DNA of 64,000 nt from Flammeovirgaceae bacterium 311. Its GTDB lineage: Bacteria; Bacteroidota; Bacteroidia; Cytophagales; Cyclobacteriaceae. The position numbers and the translations under genes were made by a program. The stretch covers positions 6,212,501 through 6,276,500 of the forward strand of contig CP004371.1 of assembly GCA_000597885.1 (NCBI GenBank). Direction: 5' to 3'. Below, in pieces: positions 38,665-47,588 of this stretch. The number at the start of each line of letters is the position of its first letter. Positions within the stretch are counted from its first letter, which is position 1. Below the pieces are notes generated by a model that saw only the letters and a program-made list of their open reading frames with translations, did no database searches and had not been told where the DNA came from.

Positions 38665-39794
38665 CAGAGGCGTTGCATTAATTTCGGAATCATCTGTTCT
38701 TTCCAGCTATAAAAAGTTCCGCTCTTAATTTGTTCCCGGGCCTGCCCAACCAGCCATAAATAAAAGCTAAGGTTATGCACAGATGCAATCTGGGCGCCCA
38801 GCATTTCTTTGCTGTGTATCAGGTGGCGCAGGTAAGCCCTGGAATAGAAAGTACTGGCAAAAGCATCCAAACCGGCATCTACCGGGCTAAAATCATCCTT
38901 CCACTTCTCGTTACGGATGTTGATGATTCCCTCGGTGGTAAAGAGCATGCCATTGCGGGCATTGCGGGTGGGCATTACACAATCGAACATATCTACCCCA
39001 AGCGCAATGCATTCCAGTATATTGGCAGGTGTACCCACACCCATTAAATAACGAGGTTTGTCGGCAGGTAGTATGCCACACACCACTTCGGTAAGCTCAT
39101 ACATGATCTCGGCCGGCTCACCTACCGATAAACCGCCAATGGCATTGCCGGCACGCCCCTGGCTGGCAATAAATTCGGCAGAGCGTTCGCGAAGATCTTT
39201 GTAGGTACCACCCTGTACAATAGGGAACAGCTGCTGCTCGTAGCCATATTTAGGTTCGGTGCTATCGAAACGGGTAATGCAGCGCTCCAGCCAGCGATGG
39301 GTCATTTCCATGCTCTTGCGGGTATACTCCCTGTCGCTGGGGTAGGGGGGGCATTCATCAAAAGCCATGATGATATCTGCACCGATGGTGCGCTGTATGT
39401 CCATTACCCCTTCCGGCGTAAACACAATTTTGGAGCCGTCGATGTGAGAGCTGAATTTAACCCCTTCTTCCGTTATTTTACGGATGTTCGCAAGCGAAAA
39501 TACCTGGTACCCGCCGCTGTCGGTAAGGATAGGGCCATCCCAGCCGCCAAACTTGTGCAGTCCACCGGCTTTTTCCAGAATATCCAGTCCCGGACGCAGG
39601 TATAAGTGATAGGTATTGCCCAGTATGATCTGTGCTTTGATATCATCCTTTAGCTCGCGCTGATGCACTGCTTTAACTGTGCCGGCGGTGCCTACAGGCA
39701 TAAAAATGGGAGTTTCTATTGTGCCATGACCGGTGGTAAGGCGGCCGGTGCGGGCCTTACTGCCAGGATCAAGATGTTCCAGTGTAAAATACAT
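38664..39794 (-). CDS. tgt: Queuine tRNA-ribosyltransferase
   Basis: It exchanges guanine 34 for a queuine precursor in certain tRNAs. The frame opens at 39821, but ATG 39794 gives 376 residues, the family length. Motifs are TPIFMPVGTAGTVKAVH, DSGGYQVFSL with the base-binding Asp, GVGTPANILECIALGVDMFDCVMPTRNARNG with the catalytic Asp, and the closing YSRAYLRHLIHSKE. The usual zinc-binding CxCxxC before that segment is missing: the stretch reads DAGLDAFASTF. I infer a zinc-independent form; whether other Bacteroidota share this needs an alignment. Confidence 0.9.
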   Translation of the reverse strand: MYFTLEHLDPGSKARTGRLTTGHGTIETPIFMPVGTAGTVKAVHQRELKDDIKAQIILGNTYHLYLRPGLDILEKAGGLHKFGGWDGPILTDSGGYQVFSLANIRKITEEGVKFSSHIDGSKIVFTPEGVMDIQRTIGADIIMAFDECPPYPSDREYTRKSMEMTHRWLERCITRFDSTEPKYGYEQQLFPIVQGGTYKDLRERSAEFIASQGRAGNAIGGLSVGEPAEIMYELTEVVCGILPADKPRYLMGVGTPANILECIALGVDMFDCVMPTRNARNGMLFTTEGIINIRNEKWKDDFSPVDAGLDAFASTFYSRAYLRHLIHSKEMLGAQIASVHNLSFYLWLVGQAREQIKSGTFYSWKEQMIPKLMQRL

Positions 39795-39984
39795 TTTCAG
39801 AAAAATAGCTTCAACCTGCAAATTTACTCCAAAGTAAGGTATTTACCTAGTGCGGTCCATTCATAAAGAGGTGTTGTAGAGCCCTTCCATCCAATAAATT
39901 TTTTTGTGTAATATCTCTGCACTTTAATTGCAGAAATGATCGGGAAGAGGCACTATATTTGAAAAGTTAAATTTTATTTTATTG

Positions 39985-41103
39985 ATGTCACTTCTATCTG
40001 AAGGATTGTTGATCCTCTTTGGTGTTGTCTTTCTTATTCAGCTCTACTTTTACTCATTCAGGTTTGGCCGGGTGGTGGCGTACAAAAAGCCACAGGGACC
40101 CCCCCGTCCGCAGGTGCCTGTCAGTATTGTCATCAGTGCGCATAACGAAAGTCAGAATTTAAGAAAACTGTTGCCACGCTTGCTGGAACAGGATTATCCC
40201 AGTTTCGAAGTGCTCGTAATAGACGACCGCTCATCAGACTATACACATACCTGGCTGGAGGAAGAGCAAAAAAAAGACCCCAGGGTACGCTCGCTGCACA
40301 TAGAGCATACCCCAAGGCATTTTACACCCAAGAAATACGCCCTTACCATGGGGGCCAAGCATGCGGTAAATGATGTGCTGCTGCTCACCGATGCCGATTG
40401 CCAGCCCAACAGCCCATTCTGGCTACGGGAAATGGCAGCTAAGTTTGAAACCGCAGGCGCGCAAATTAACCTTGGATATTCGCAGTATAAAAAATTGCCG
40501 GGTTTTTTAAATACCTTTATACGTTTCGAAACCCTTTATTCTGGTTTGTTGTATATAGGCGCAGCGTTGGCACGTTTACCTTATATGGGCGTGGGACGCA
40601 ATTTATCCTACCGGAAAGCGTTTTTTATGGAGCGCAAGGGTTTCATGGCGCATAAGGAAGTGCTAAGCGGCGACGACGATCTGTTTGTAAATTACAATGC
40701 AAACAAGCGTAATACCGTGGTAACCATAGGGCCGGAAAGCCTGGTGTACTCAAATCCAAAAACCAGCTGGGATGCCTGGTACAAACAAAAATTAAGGCAT
40801 TGGTCGGCTGGTAAGCTCTACAGAGCAGGTTCCAGAACAGGACTTGCATTATTTATGCTTTCGCACTGGTTATTTTGGATAACTTTTGTGCTTCTGATGA
40901 GTTTATGGATTGAACCCTACCTGGTACTTGGGGTGTTTCTGGTAAGAACAATCTTACTATACTACCTGTTGATACAAGGCAGCAAAAAACTTGGGGATAA
41001 TTTCCAGTGCTGGTATTTGTTGTTGTTAGATCTTTTAATGATGTTTTACCAGCTTTTTGTGGGCATAACCGCCTTATTTACGAAACAGACTAAATGGAAG
41101 TAA
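39985..41103 (+). CDS. Family 2 glycosyltransferase, membrane-associated
   Basis: A 372-residue protein with an N-terminal membrane helix and a GT-A domain: VSIVISAHNESQNLRKLLPRL, the nucleotide-sugar DDRSSDYT and the metal-binding TDADCQP. GDDDLFVNYNANKR and the RHWSAGKLYR-type Q/RxxRW-like motif follow. Three C-terminal helices (FMLSHWLFWITFVLLMSLW onward) suggest a processive or lipid-linked transferase. It ends 10 bases inside the following sigma-factor gene, implying co-transcription. Product unknown; a surface polysaccharide is likely. Confidence 0.85.
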   Translation: MSLLSEGLLILFGVVFLIQLYFYSFRFGRVVAYKKPQGPPRPQVPVSIVISAHNESQNLRKLLPRLLEQDYPSFEVLVIDDRSSDYTHTWLEEEQKKDPRVRSLHIEHTPRHFTPKKYALTMGAKHAVNDVLLLTDADCQPNSPFWLREMAAKFETAGAQINLGYSQYKKLPGFLNTFIRFETLYSGLLYIGAALARLPYMGVGRNLSYRKAFFMERKGFMAHKEVLSGDDDLFVNYNANKRNTVVTIGPESLVYSNPKTSWDAWYKQKLRHWSAGKLYRAGSRTGLALFMLSHWLFWITFVLLMSLWIEPYLVLGVFLVRTILLYYLLIQGSKKLGDNFQCWYLLLLDLLMMFYQLFVGITALFTKQTKWK

Positions 41104-41708
41104 ACAGCAATAAGAATTTTTCTGCCAAGGCATTAGAAGACTTTCGGCTAATTGACCAGGCGCTTCAGGAGAAGGACCAAACCGCTTACGGCGATCTGAT
41201 GAAACGCTATAAAATGGCGGTTTACCATATGATCCTGAAAATGGTTCGCAACGTAGATGATGCCGAGGATCTGACCATAGAGGCTTTTGCCAAGGCTTTC
41301 AAGAACCTGCATAAATTTAAGCAGGACTATACCTTTAGTACCTGGCTATTTCGTATTGCCACCAACAATGCTATTGACTTTATTCGCAAAAAGCGCTTAA
41401 AAACCTTAAGCCTCAACACTACTTTTAAGAACGACAGTGGTGATGATGTGAATATTGACGTGGAAGACGAAACCCTTAACCCGCAGCAGGAGGCCATCAA
41501 GAGCCAGAAAATAGAACTGGTGCAGATGTTCGTTACCAAGCTGCCTCCCAAATACCAGCGCCTTGTGCGCCTGCGTTATTTCGATGAGCTCTCCTACGAT
41601 GAAATCGCTAAAGAGCTGGATGCGCCCCTGGGTACCATCAAGGCACAGCTCTACCGTGCCCGCGAACTGATGTACGAGCTGGTAAAGGATAAAAAGGATC
41701 AGATGTAA
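41094..41708 (+). CDS. ECF-type RNA polymerase sigma factor
   Basis: A 204-residue sigma-70 family protein with only regions 2 and 4. Region 2 covers about 30-95 (VRNVDDAEDLTIEAFAKAF and FSTWLFRIATNNAIDFIRKK). Region 4 covers about 145-195 (LPPKYQRLVRLRYFDELS, then the YDEIAKELDAPLGTIKAQLYRARE helix-turn-helix). No anti-sigma gene follows. The 10-base overlap with the glycosyltransferase suggests a shared mRNA. Regulon unknown. Confidence 0.9.
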   Translation: MEVNSNKNFSAKALEDFRLIDQALQEKDQTAYGDLMKRYKMAVYHMILKMVRNVDDAEDLTIEAFAKAFKNLHKFKQDYTFSTWLFRIATNNAIDFIRKKRLKTLSLNTTFKNDSGDDVNIDVEDETLNPQQEAIKSQKIELVQMFVTKLPPKYQRLVRLRYFDELSYDEIAKELDAPLGTIKAQLYRARELMYELVKDKKDQM

Positions 41709-41890
41709 GGGAGTATGAGGTTTGGGGTATCAGGTATGAGGGGGCTGCTGCCGGGTATTCCTGCTATATCAGGTGTATGGATACTTGAAACAATCCCTGA
41801 AGTGGCAATGAATTAGTCTCTGGCCTGAGCCTTAGGAGGTAAAGAATAAAGAAAAGAGACCTGTGGGAAGCCATGGGTATAAAATAACCA

Positions 41891-41920
41891 CTCCGGTGCC
41901 CTTAGGGTTGCCGGAGTTTT
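41891..41920 (+). terminator. Terminator after the sigma-factor gene
   Basis: The stem ctccgg (41891-41896) / ccggag (41911-41916) with inner ccct/aggg pairing ends in four T residues, just before rsmG. The T-run is short. Confidence 0.5.
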
Positions 41921-41933
41921 ATATTTAGGAAGT

Positions 41934-42566
41934 ATGCAGGAAGGTGTAGCACTGATCAAAAAATATTTTCCCGACATTACACCCGAGCAGGGGGAGCAGT
42001 TTGGCCGCCTGGGTGCCTTATACGAGGAGTGGAACAGCAGGATCAATGTGGTATCGCGCAAGGACATTGAGCAGCTGTACATGCACCACGTACTACACTC
42101 GCTGGGCATTGCCAGGGTGCAGCCCTTTGATAGCGGTGCCCAGATCCTGGATGTTGGTACCGGCGGGGGCTTTCCCGGTATACCACTGGCCATTATGTAC
42201 CCGCATGCCAGCTTTTACCTGGTAGATTCTATCGGAAAGAAAATAACGGTGGTAAAGGAAGTGGCACAGGCGCTGGGGCTGCAGAATGTACGGGCAGAGC
42301 AGCTGCGGGCGGAGCAGGTGAAAGGACATTTCGATTTTGTGGTAAGCCGTGCCGTTACCCGCATGAAGCCATTTATCGGCTGGGTAGAGCAGAAGATCAG
42401 GCCAGATTCCAAACATCCGCTCTACAATGGCATTCTGTACCTGAAAGGGGGAGAGCTGGAGGAAGAAATGAAAGAAACAGGCCTGAACTGGTCGTCTTAC
42501 CAGCTGTCTGATTATTTCGAAGAGCCTTATTTTGAGACAAAGAAGGTAGTATATGTGCCTCTGTAA
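41934..42566 (+). CDS. rsmG: 16S rRNA (guanine-527-N7)-methyltransferase
   Basis: It methylates G527 of 16S rRNA. The 210-residue protein contains the SAM-binding ILDVGTGGGFPGIPLA (GGG loop), VDSIGKKITVVKEVA and the FDFVVSRAVTRM motif typical of RsmG. NVVSRKDIEQLYMHH upstream is another family signature. The terminator right after the gene is shared with the M16 gene on the other strand. Confidence 0.95.
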   Translation: MQEGVALIKKYFPDITPEQGEQFGRLGALYEEWNSRINVVSRKDIEQLYMHHVLHSLGIARVQPFDSGAQILDVGTGGGFPGIPLAIMYPHASFYLVDSIGKKITVVKEVAQALGLQNVRAEQLRAEQVKGHFDFVVSRAVTRMKPFIGWVEQKIRPDSKHPLYNGILYLKGGELEEEMKETGLNWSSYQLSDYFEEPYFETKKVVYVPL

Positions 42567-42586
42567 AAGGGGGATAAAGCCTGCAA

Positions 42587-42626
42587 AATAAAAAAGCAGC
42601 CGGTTAACAGCCGGCTGCTTTTTTAT
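42587..42626. terminator. Bidirectional terminator between rsmG and M16 peptidase
   Basis: A long stem (aaaaaagcagccgg / ccggctgctttttt) with a 7-base loop serves both converging genes. Confidence 0.92.
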
Positions 42627-42641
42627 TTTATCTGATGTAAG

Positions 42642-45437
42642 TTAATTCCTGGTTTTAAGCTGTGTTTCAGCTGGTTTTTCTTCAAGAATCTCACCATCGC
42701 CGTTGATGATCACCACATCTCCAAAGCCCAGTGATTTCAGTTTTTCCTCCAGCACAGTTCTGTCGCCCACCACTACCCAGCTTAGTGCATCAGGTTTAAT
42801 GATTTTGCTGGCTGCCTGCTGCACTTCGTTAAGTTTAATGTTCTGCACTTTTTGCGGGTAGGTCTGGTAGTAGTCGTCGGGATATTTGTGCTGTACGATA
42901 TTTACTGCAGAGGCCTCTACGGCGGCCAGTGTTTCCCACTGGCCGGGCAGCTGCAGCACATTGTTGTTCTGCACCTTTTTGAATTCCTCGTCGGTCGCTT
43001 TGCGTTCCTTCAGGTACTCCCGGAGCTCTTTGTTCAGCTCCACCATCGATTCCCCGGTTTTATCAGTTTGCACCGGAGCATATGCCAGGAAGGGGCGCTG
43101 CCCGGCAGCCGTAATCAACATGGTAGAGGCGCCATATGCCCAGCCCTTTTCTTCCCTCAGATTCATATTCACCCTGGAAGTAAACTGGCCGCCCAGGATG
43201 TCGTTCATCATACCCACTGCTATATCGTCTTTGGTATCGGCAGGCGGGGCCACATGTCCGGCTATGATCACCGATTGTACGGCACCGGGTTTATCCATCA
43301 GATAGATCTTGTTTTTGGTAACCGGCACCGTAGCAAGGTTTTTCTTAGGCACTTCGCCTTTTTTCCATTTACCCAGCCTTTTTTCCAGCTCCCGCTGAAG
43401 TTCTGCTTTAGAGATATCACCGGTTACGATAAGGGTGGCATTGTTTGGTTTGAACCAGGTGCTGTAAAATTTTGAAAGATCATCCTTCCTGATCTGTTCC
43501 ACGCTTTTTTCAAAGCCAGATCCGGTAAATGGATTGCTGTAGGCATGCCCCTCGCCATACAGATAACGGGGAAATACCCGCAAGGCCATCTGCACAGGTT
43601 CCGACTTCTCGCGCTGAATCTTCACCAGCTGTTCTTTGCGCAGGCGCTCAAAGTCACTTTCGTTGAAGGCAGGGTTTAGGATTACATCGGCGAATAGGTC
43701 CATGCTTTGCCCCAGCATGGGTTTCAGGGCAGTCATGTCAACAAAAGAATGATCAAGCTGGGAGTAGGTGTACAAGGTAGCACCCAGCAGGTTGAGCTTT
43801 TCGTTGAACTCCAGCGAGCCAAGACTCTTGGTACCCTCATCCATCAGGTTCAGGGCCAGCGAAGCAGTGCCGGGGGTGCCAAACTGATCTGCCGCATAAC
43901 CGGCATCTACCATCAGCTTCATGCGCACCAGGGGTACCTCCGTTCTTTCGGCCAGGATGATATTGAGGCCATTGGAGAGGGTGAATCGCTGCAGCTCCGG
44001 AAATTTAACGGCTGCTGCCGTACCTAAAGCCGGCAAGCCTTTGGTTCTGTCAACGGCAGCAGCAGTGGTGCTGTGCTCCTTCACCGGGTTTACCACCAGT
44101 ACCAGTTTTCCGTCCGACAGCCAGCGGTTTGCTACCGCTTTAATTTCAGGGGCAGTAGCCTGCTGCATGCCCTGCAGGCGGGTTTTGTAAAAACTTGCAT
44201 CCCCACGGTATACTTCGTTTTCAGCCAGGATATCAGATTTGCCCCCAAAGCCGCCGATCCTTTCCATGCCTTTAATAAAATCAGCAACAGTTTTGGTTTT
44301 TATGCGCTTAACCTCCTGCTCTGTAAGCCCTTCTGCCAGCAGGCGGCTTACTTCTTCGTTGATGGCAGCCTCCACCTGCTCTACCGGAATACCAGGTTTA
44401 GCATCGGCATATATGGCAAAAAAGCCTGCTGCTTCCAGCTCATAGTTAAAAGCCTGTACAGAGGTGGCAATCTGCTCATCGAACACCAGGCGCTTGTACA
44501 GCCTGGAGTTTTTACCGGAGGCCAGTGCACCGGATACATAATCGAGCAGGAAAGCATCGGGATGACCAAATTCAGGTACGTTCCAGCTCATATAAACGCG
44601 TGATTGCGGTACCCGGTCCTGGCGAACAATGCGTTTTTCGCCAGTTCTTTTGGCAATATCGCGGCTGGCCTTGGTGATAGGGGGGCCTGCAGGAATATGG
44701 CCGAAATATTGTACGGCTTTCTTGTAGGCATCTTCCGTATTTACATCGCCGGCAATGACCACCACCGCATTGGCAGCGCCGTAATACTCCTGAAACCACT
44801 CCTTCACATCATCTAGCGAAGCAGCGTTCAGGTCTTCCATAGAGCCAATCACCGAATGGCTGTAGGGGTGGCCGGCGGGGAAGCTCTGCTCAAAGAGCAG
44901 GTCAAAGTCCTTGCCATAGGGCTGATTCTCCCCCTGACGTTTTTCATTTTGTACCACGCCTCTCTGTTCGTCGAGCCTTTCCTGTGAGATAGCGCCTTTA
45001 AAGTGGCCCATACGATCTGATTCCATCCACAGGGCTGCATCCAGGGCAGAAACCGGTACATTCTGAAAATAATTGGTTCTGTCGAAGTTGGTGGTGCCAT
45101 TCAGATCTGTTGCGCCCATACTTTCCATGGCCTGGAAGTAATCGGTATTATAGTTTTCACTGCCGTTGAACATGAGGTGTTCAAAGAGGTGGGCAAAGCC
45201 GGTTTTCCCGGTTTTTTCATTCTTAGATCCTACATGGTACCATACATTAATGGCTACAATGGGCGCCTTATGGTCTTCGTGTACAATAAGGGTAAGGCCA
45301 TTATCAAGCACAAACTTTTTATAGGGGATATCGAGCTCCTCCAGCGAAAAGGAAACGTCTTTTTGCTGTGCACCGGCTGGAGCCGCCGCCAGGCAGAACA
45401 GCAAGAGCATGGGAAGGAAAAAATAAATTTTCTTCAT
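42642..45437 (-). CDS. M16-family zinc metalloprotease (two-half pitrilysin type)
   Basis: This exported 931-residue peptidase likely degrades peptides in the periplasm. It starts with a signal peptide (cleaved near AGA-Q24). The N-terminal catalytic half carries the inverted zinc motif H83-L-F-E86-H87 and the distal RGVVQNEKRQ segment. The second half (from about residue 480) is the inactive clamp typical of M16B/C proteins, seen as LERFTLSNGLNIILAERTEVPLV. The gene lies alone on the minus strand and ends at the shared terminator. Confidence 0.92.
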   Translation of the reverse strand: MKKIYFFLPMLLLFCLAAAPAGAQQKDVSFSLEELDIPYKKFVLDNGLTLIVHEDHKAPIVAINVWYHVGSKNEKTGKTGFAHLFEHLMFNGSENYNTDYFQAMESMGATDLNGTTNFDRTNYFQNVPVSALDAALWMESDRMGHFKGAISQERLDEQRGVVQNEKRQGENQPYGKDFDLLFEQSFPAGHPYSHSVIGSMEDLNAASLDDVKEWFQEYYGAANAVVVIAGDVNTEDAYKKAVQYFGHIPAGPPITKASRDIAKRTGEKRIVRQDRVPQSRVYMSWNVPEFGHPDAFLLDYVSGALASGKNSRLYKRLVFDEQIATSVQAFNYELEAAGFFAIYADAKPGIPVEQVEAAINEEVSRLLAEGLTEQEVKRIKTKTVADFIKGMERIGGFGGKSDILAENEVYRGDASFYKTRLQGMQQATAPEIKAVANRWLSDGKLVLVVNPVKEHSTTAAAVDRTKGLPALGTAAAVKFPELQRFTLSNGLNIILAERTEVPLVRMKLMVDAGYAADQFGTPGTASLALNLMDEGTKSLGSLEFNEKLNLLGATLYTYSQLDHSFVDMTALKPMLGQSMDLFADVILNPAFNESDFERLRKEQLVKIQREKSEPVQMALRVFPRYLYGEGHAYSNPFTGSGFEKSVEQIRKDDLSKFYSTWFKPNNATLIVTGDISKAELQRELEKRLGKWKKGEVPKKNLATVPVTKNKIYLMDKPGAVQSVIIAGHVAPPADTKDDIAVGMMNDILGGQFTSRVNMNLREEKGWAYGASTMLITAAGQRPFLAYAPVQTDKTGESMVELNKELREYLKERKATDEEFKKVQNNNVLQLPGQWETLAAVEASAVNIVQHKYPDDYYQTYPQKVQNIKLNEVQQAASKIIKPDALSWVVVGDRTVLEEKLKSLGFGDVVIINGDGEILEEKPAETQLKTRN

Positions 45438-45655
45438 AAAAAAACGGGTTATGGGATTTGTTGTACAGACTGGATTAAGGTAATGATAATTACATTTAGT
45501 TAGTGTAATTTTAAGCCGGAAGCGATGAAATTTACTTAAAAGGCTGTTTTATAGTGATGTGTGGAAATTCAAAGCGTCAGCCGGAAGATTTTGAGAGGTT
45601 ATTTGGTCACTACCTAACACTGTGCTCTCCTGCTAATGCTTGTAATCAGCACTAC

Positions 45656-46681
45656 ATGCACAATGCCAGTCTCTTCACTTTTCCATGCCTGGTTTTACTG
45701 CTGCTGCTAAGTGCCTGCGAGGGAAATAGCTTTAAATATGAGGGACCGAAGCTGGAAGGTGTAAGCCTTGTAGCGCCTCCCGATCCGATAGGTCCCGAAG
45801 TTATGCAGGAGCTGCAGGGAATAGGGGTGGAGTGGGTAAGTTTGATGCCTTATGCCTTTGCCCGTCCGGGCGATACAGTCCTGCACCATAACACAGAGCG
45901 GCAGTGGTGGGGGGAGCGGGATGAGGGTCTGCTCGAATCAATCAGGCTTGCGCAGGAGCAGGGCCTGCAGGTTATGCTCAAGCCCCACCTCTGGCTGCAG
46001 GACGGCAGTTTTACCGGAGATTTAAGCTTTGACACCCTGGAGCAATGGCAGGCCTGGGAGCGATCCTATACCAGCTATCTGCTCCACCACGCTCATTTAG
46101 CAGATTCCATGCAGGTGCCTCTGCTGTGCATAGGCACAGAGCTCACCAGGCACAACCAGCAGCGCCCACAGTACTGGCAGCAGCTGATCGATACGATTCG
46201 TTCTGTATACAGCGGCAGGCTTACCTATGCTGCCAACTGGGATGGACTTGCAGCTTTCCCGCACTGGCATGCCCTTGACTTTATTGGCGTAGACGCCTAC
46301 TTTCCCCTGTCTGAATTACCAAAACCCACAGTTGCAGCACTTGCAGAAGCCTGGCAGCCCCACCTTCAGGATTTAGGTCGGCTGGCAGGTAAATATCAGA
46401 AGCCCATCCTGTTCACCGAGTGGGGCTACCGCAGCATTAGCGGTACTAGCCGGGAGCCCTGGCAATTCGATGCAGAAGGAGCACCAGATGCAGAAGCCCA
46501 GGCTGTTGCTTACCAGGCCATCTTTGAAAAGGTATGGCCCGAACCCTGGTTTGCCGGCGGCTTTGTCTGGAAATGGTACCCCAGGCTCCCAACCCGCCAC
46601 CACGACATAGAAATAGACTTTACTCCCCAGGGCAAGCCGGCACAGGAGGTGCTGAAGGATAATTTTGGGAGGCAGGAGTGA
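45656..46681 (+). CDS. GH113-like glycoside hydrolase, lipoprotein
   Basis: A 341-residue lipoprotein after choosing ATG 45656 (lipobox LLSAC, Cys21); the frame itself opens at 45554. It has a TIM-barrel with LPYAF-like strand ends (VEWVSLMPYAFARPG), VMLKPHLWLQDG, an acid/base candidate Glu in CIGTEL, FIGVDAYFPLSE, and a nucleophile candidate in LFTEWGYRS. This is the pattern of GH113 beta-mannanase-like enzymes. A closely related uncharacterised family is possible. It is the last gene before the cassette array. Confidence 0.75.
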   Translation: MHNASLFTFPCLVLLLLLSACEGNSFKYEGPKLEGVSLVAPPDPIGPEVMQELQGIGVEWVSLMPYAFARPGDTVLHHNTERQWWGERDEGLLESIRLAQEQGLQVMLKPHLWLQDGSFTGDLSFDTLEQWQAWERSYTSYLLHHAHLADSMQVPLLCIGTELTRHNQQRPQYWQQLIDTIRSVYSGRLTYAANWDGLAAFPHWHALDFIGVDAYFPLSELPKPTVAALAEAWQPHLQDLGRLAGKYQKPILFTEWGYRSISGTSREPWQFDAEGAPDAEAQAVAYQAIFEKVWPEPWFAGGFVWKWYPRLPTRHHDIEIDFTPQGKPAQEVLKDNFGRQE

Positions 46682-46887
46682 TGGTTATTTCAAGAAAAAA
46701 AGTAACTTATTACTTCCATGATAAAGATCTATCAAAGATCATTGGAATTTGCAAATTCTACAGCAACAACATATGTTAGCACTTCTAAATCCATACCAAA
46801 CTATATTACAGAAAAACGCGATAACACCAAAACTCATAGTTAATACCGCGTTTATTTAGTAGTTGTGGCCAAGCAAAAAGTCGTACC

Positions 46888-47526
46888 ATGCCGATAATAA
46901 GGATTAGAAAGACGGCCATCGAGGGCAGAGTTATTCCTGAATTTGAACTTAATGAAGGAGAGGTCATATCTCTGTTGGTTGACTCTGTAGAATCTGAATT
47001 TCTGCTCAAGGATTATCTGACTGGCAAGATGCAACATCCGGACGTAGTGATTCTTCAGCCTATTCTGTTTATTGACTACCAGCCTAACCTGTTGAGCATA
47101 TGGGATAAATTAATGGGGCGTAATCTAGCATCACAGGTAGTAAGAAGACAGCTAAATTGTAGGGACGAGAAAATTATTGAAATATTAGATAAGGCTCAGA
47201 TCGGTATAGACAGGACTTACCAATCATTAGGAGTTAACCCAAGACGGACTTTAGCTACACTTCTGGCTTTTGAGCAAGGGTTCAACATTATATATACTAC
47301 TGCAGGTATGGATCCTATGGGAGTTGAATTCTTTCATCAACTGGTAAGGAATGAAACAAAAAATCGTAACGTAGGATCAATAGAATTAAATATTCCTTTT
47401 TACTCCAATGATGACTGGCACAGAGAAGTACCTAAAGTGGATAAAGTAATAGAAATAAAAAGGTCTGGCCACAACAACAGAATAAAGCAAGCGCCCTTTC
47501 AGCTTCGTAAGAAGTGGACTACTTAA
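46888..47526 (+). CDS. Cassette protein resembling a degenerate ABC ATPase
   Basis: This cassette begins with R' GTTGTGGCC at 46862, 26 bases before the start. The 212-residue protein has the segment order of an ABC ATPase: LNEGEVISLLVDSVESEFLLKDYLTG where the Walker A strand-loop-helix would be, and LGVNPRRTLATLLAFEQGFNIIYTTAGMDP where signature helix, Walker B and D-loop would be. Key residues (GxxGxGKT, LSGGQ, DE) are absent, so ATP hydrolysis is unlikely. The last 18 or so codons lie inside the attC, a common feature of cassette genes. Relationship to ABC proteins is a pattern guess; otherwise unknown. No signal peptide. Confidence 0.65.
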   Translation: MPIIRIRKTAIEGRVIPEFELNEGEVISLLVDSVESEFLLKDYLTGKMQHPDVVILQPILFIDYQPNLLSIWDKLMGRNLASQVVRRQLNCRDEKIIEILDKAQIGIDRTYQSLGVNPRRTLATLLAFEQGFNIIYTTAGMDPMGVEFFHQLVRNETKNRNVGSIELNIPFYSNDDWHREVPKVDKVIEIKRSGHNNRIKQAPFQLRKKWTT

Positions 47527-47588
47527 CCAGATACTTTTTGTACTTTCAGCATAAGTCGGTGCCGGGGCGCCTGCTTTATTCAATGGAC
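47467..47588 (+). other. attC site A (+ orientation, cut by IS1 at its R' end)
   Basis: R'' ggccacaac (47467-47475) complements the cassette start GTTGTGGCC at 46862. The stem gaataaagcaagcgccc pairs with gggcgcctgctttattc. The site stops at ggac where IS1 begins, so its own GTT is displaced. Confidence 0.8.
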
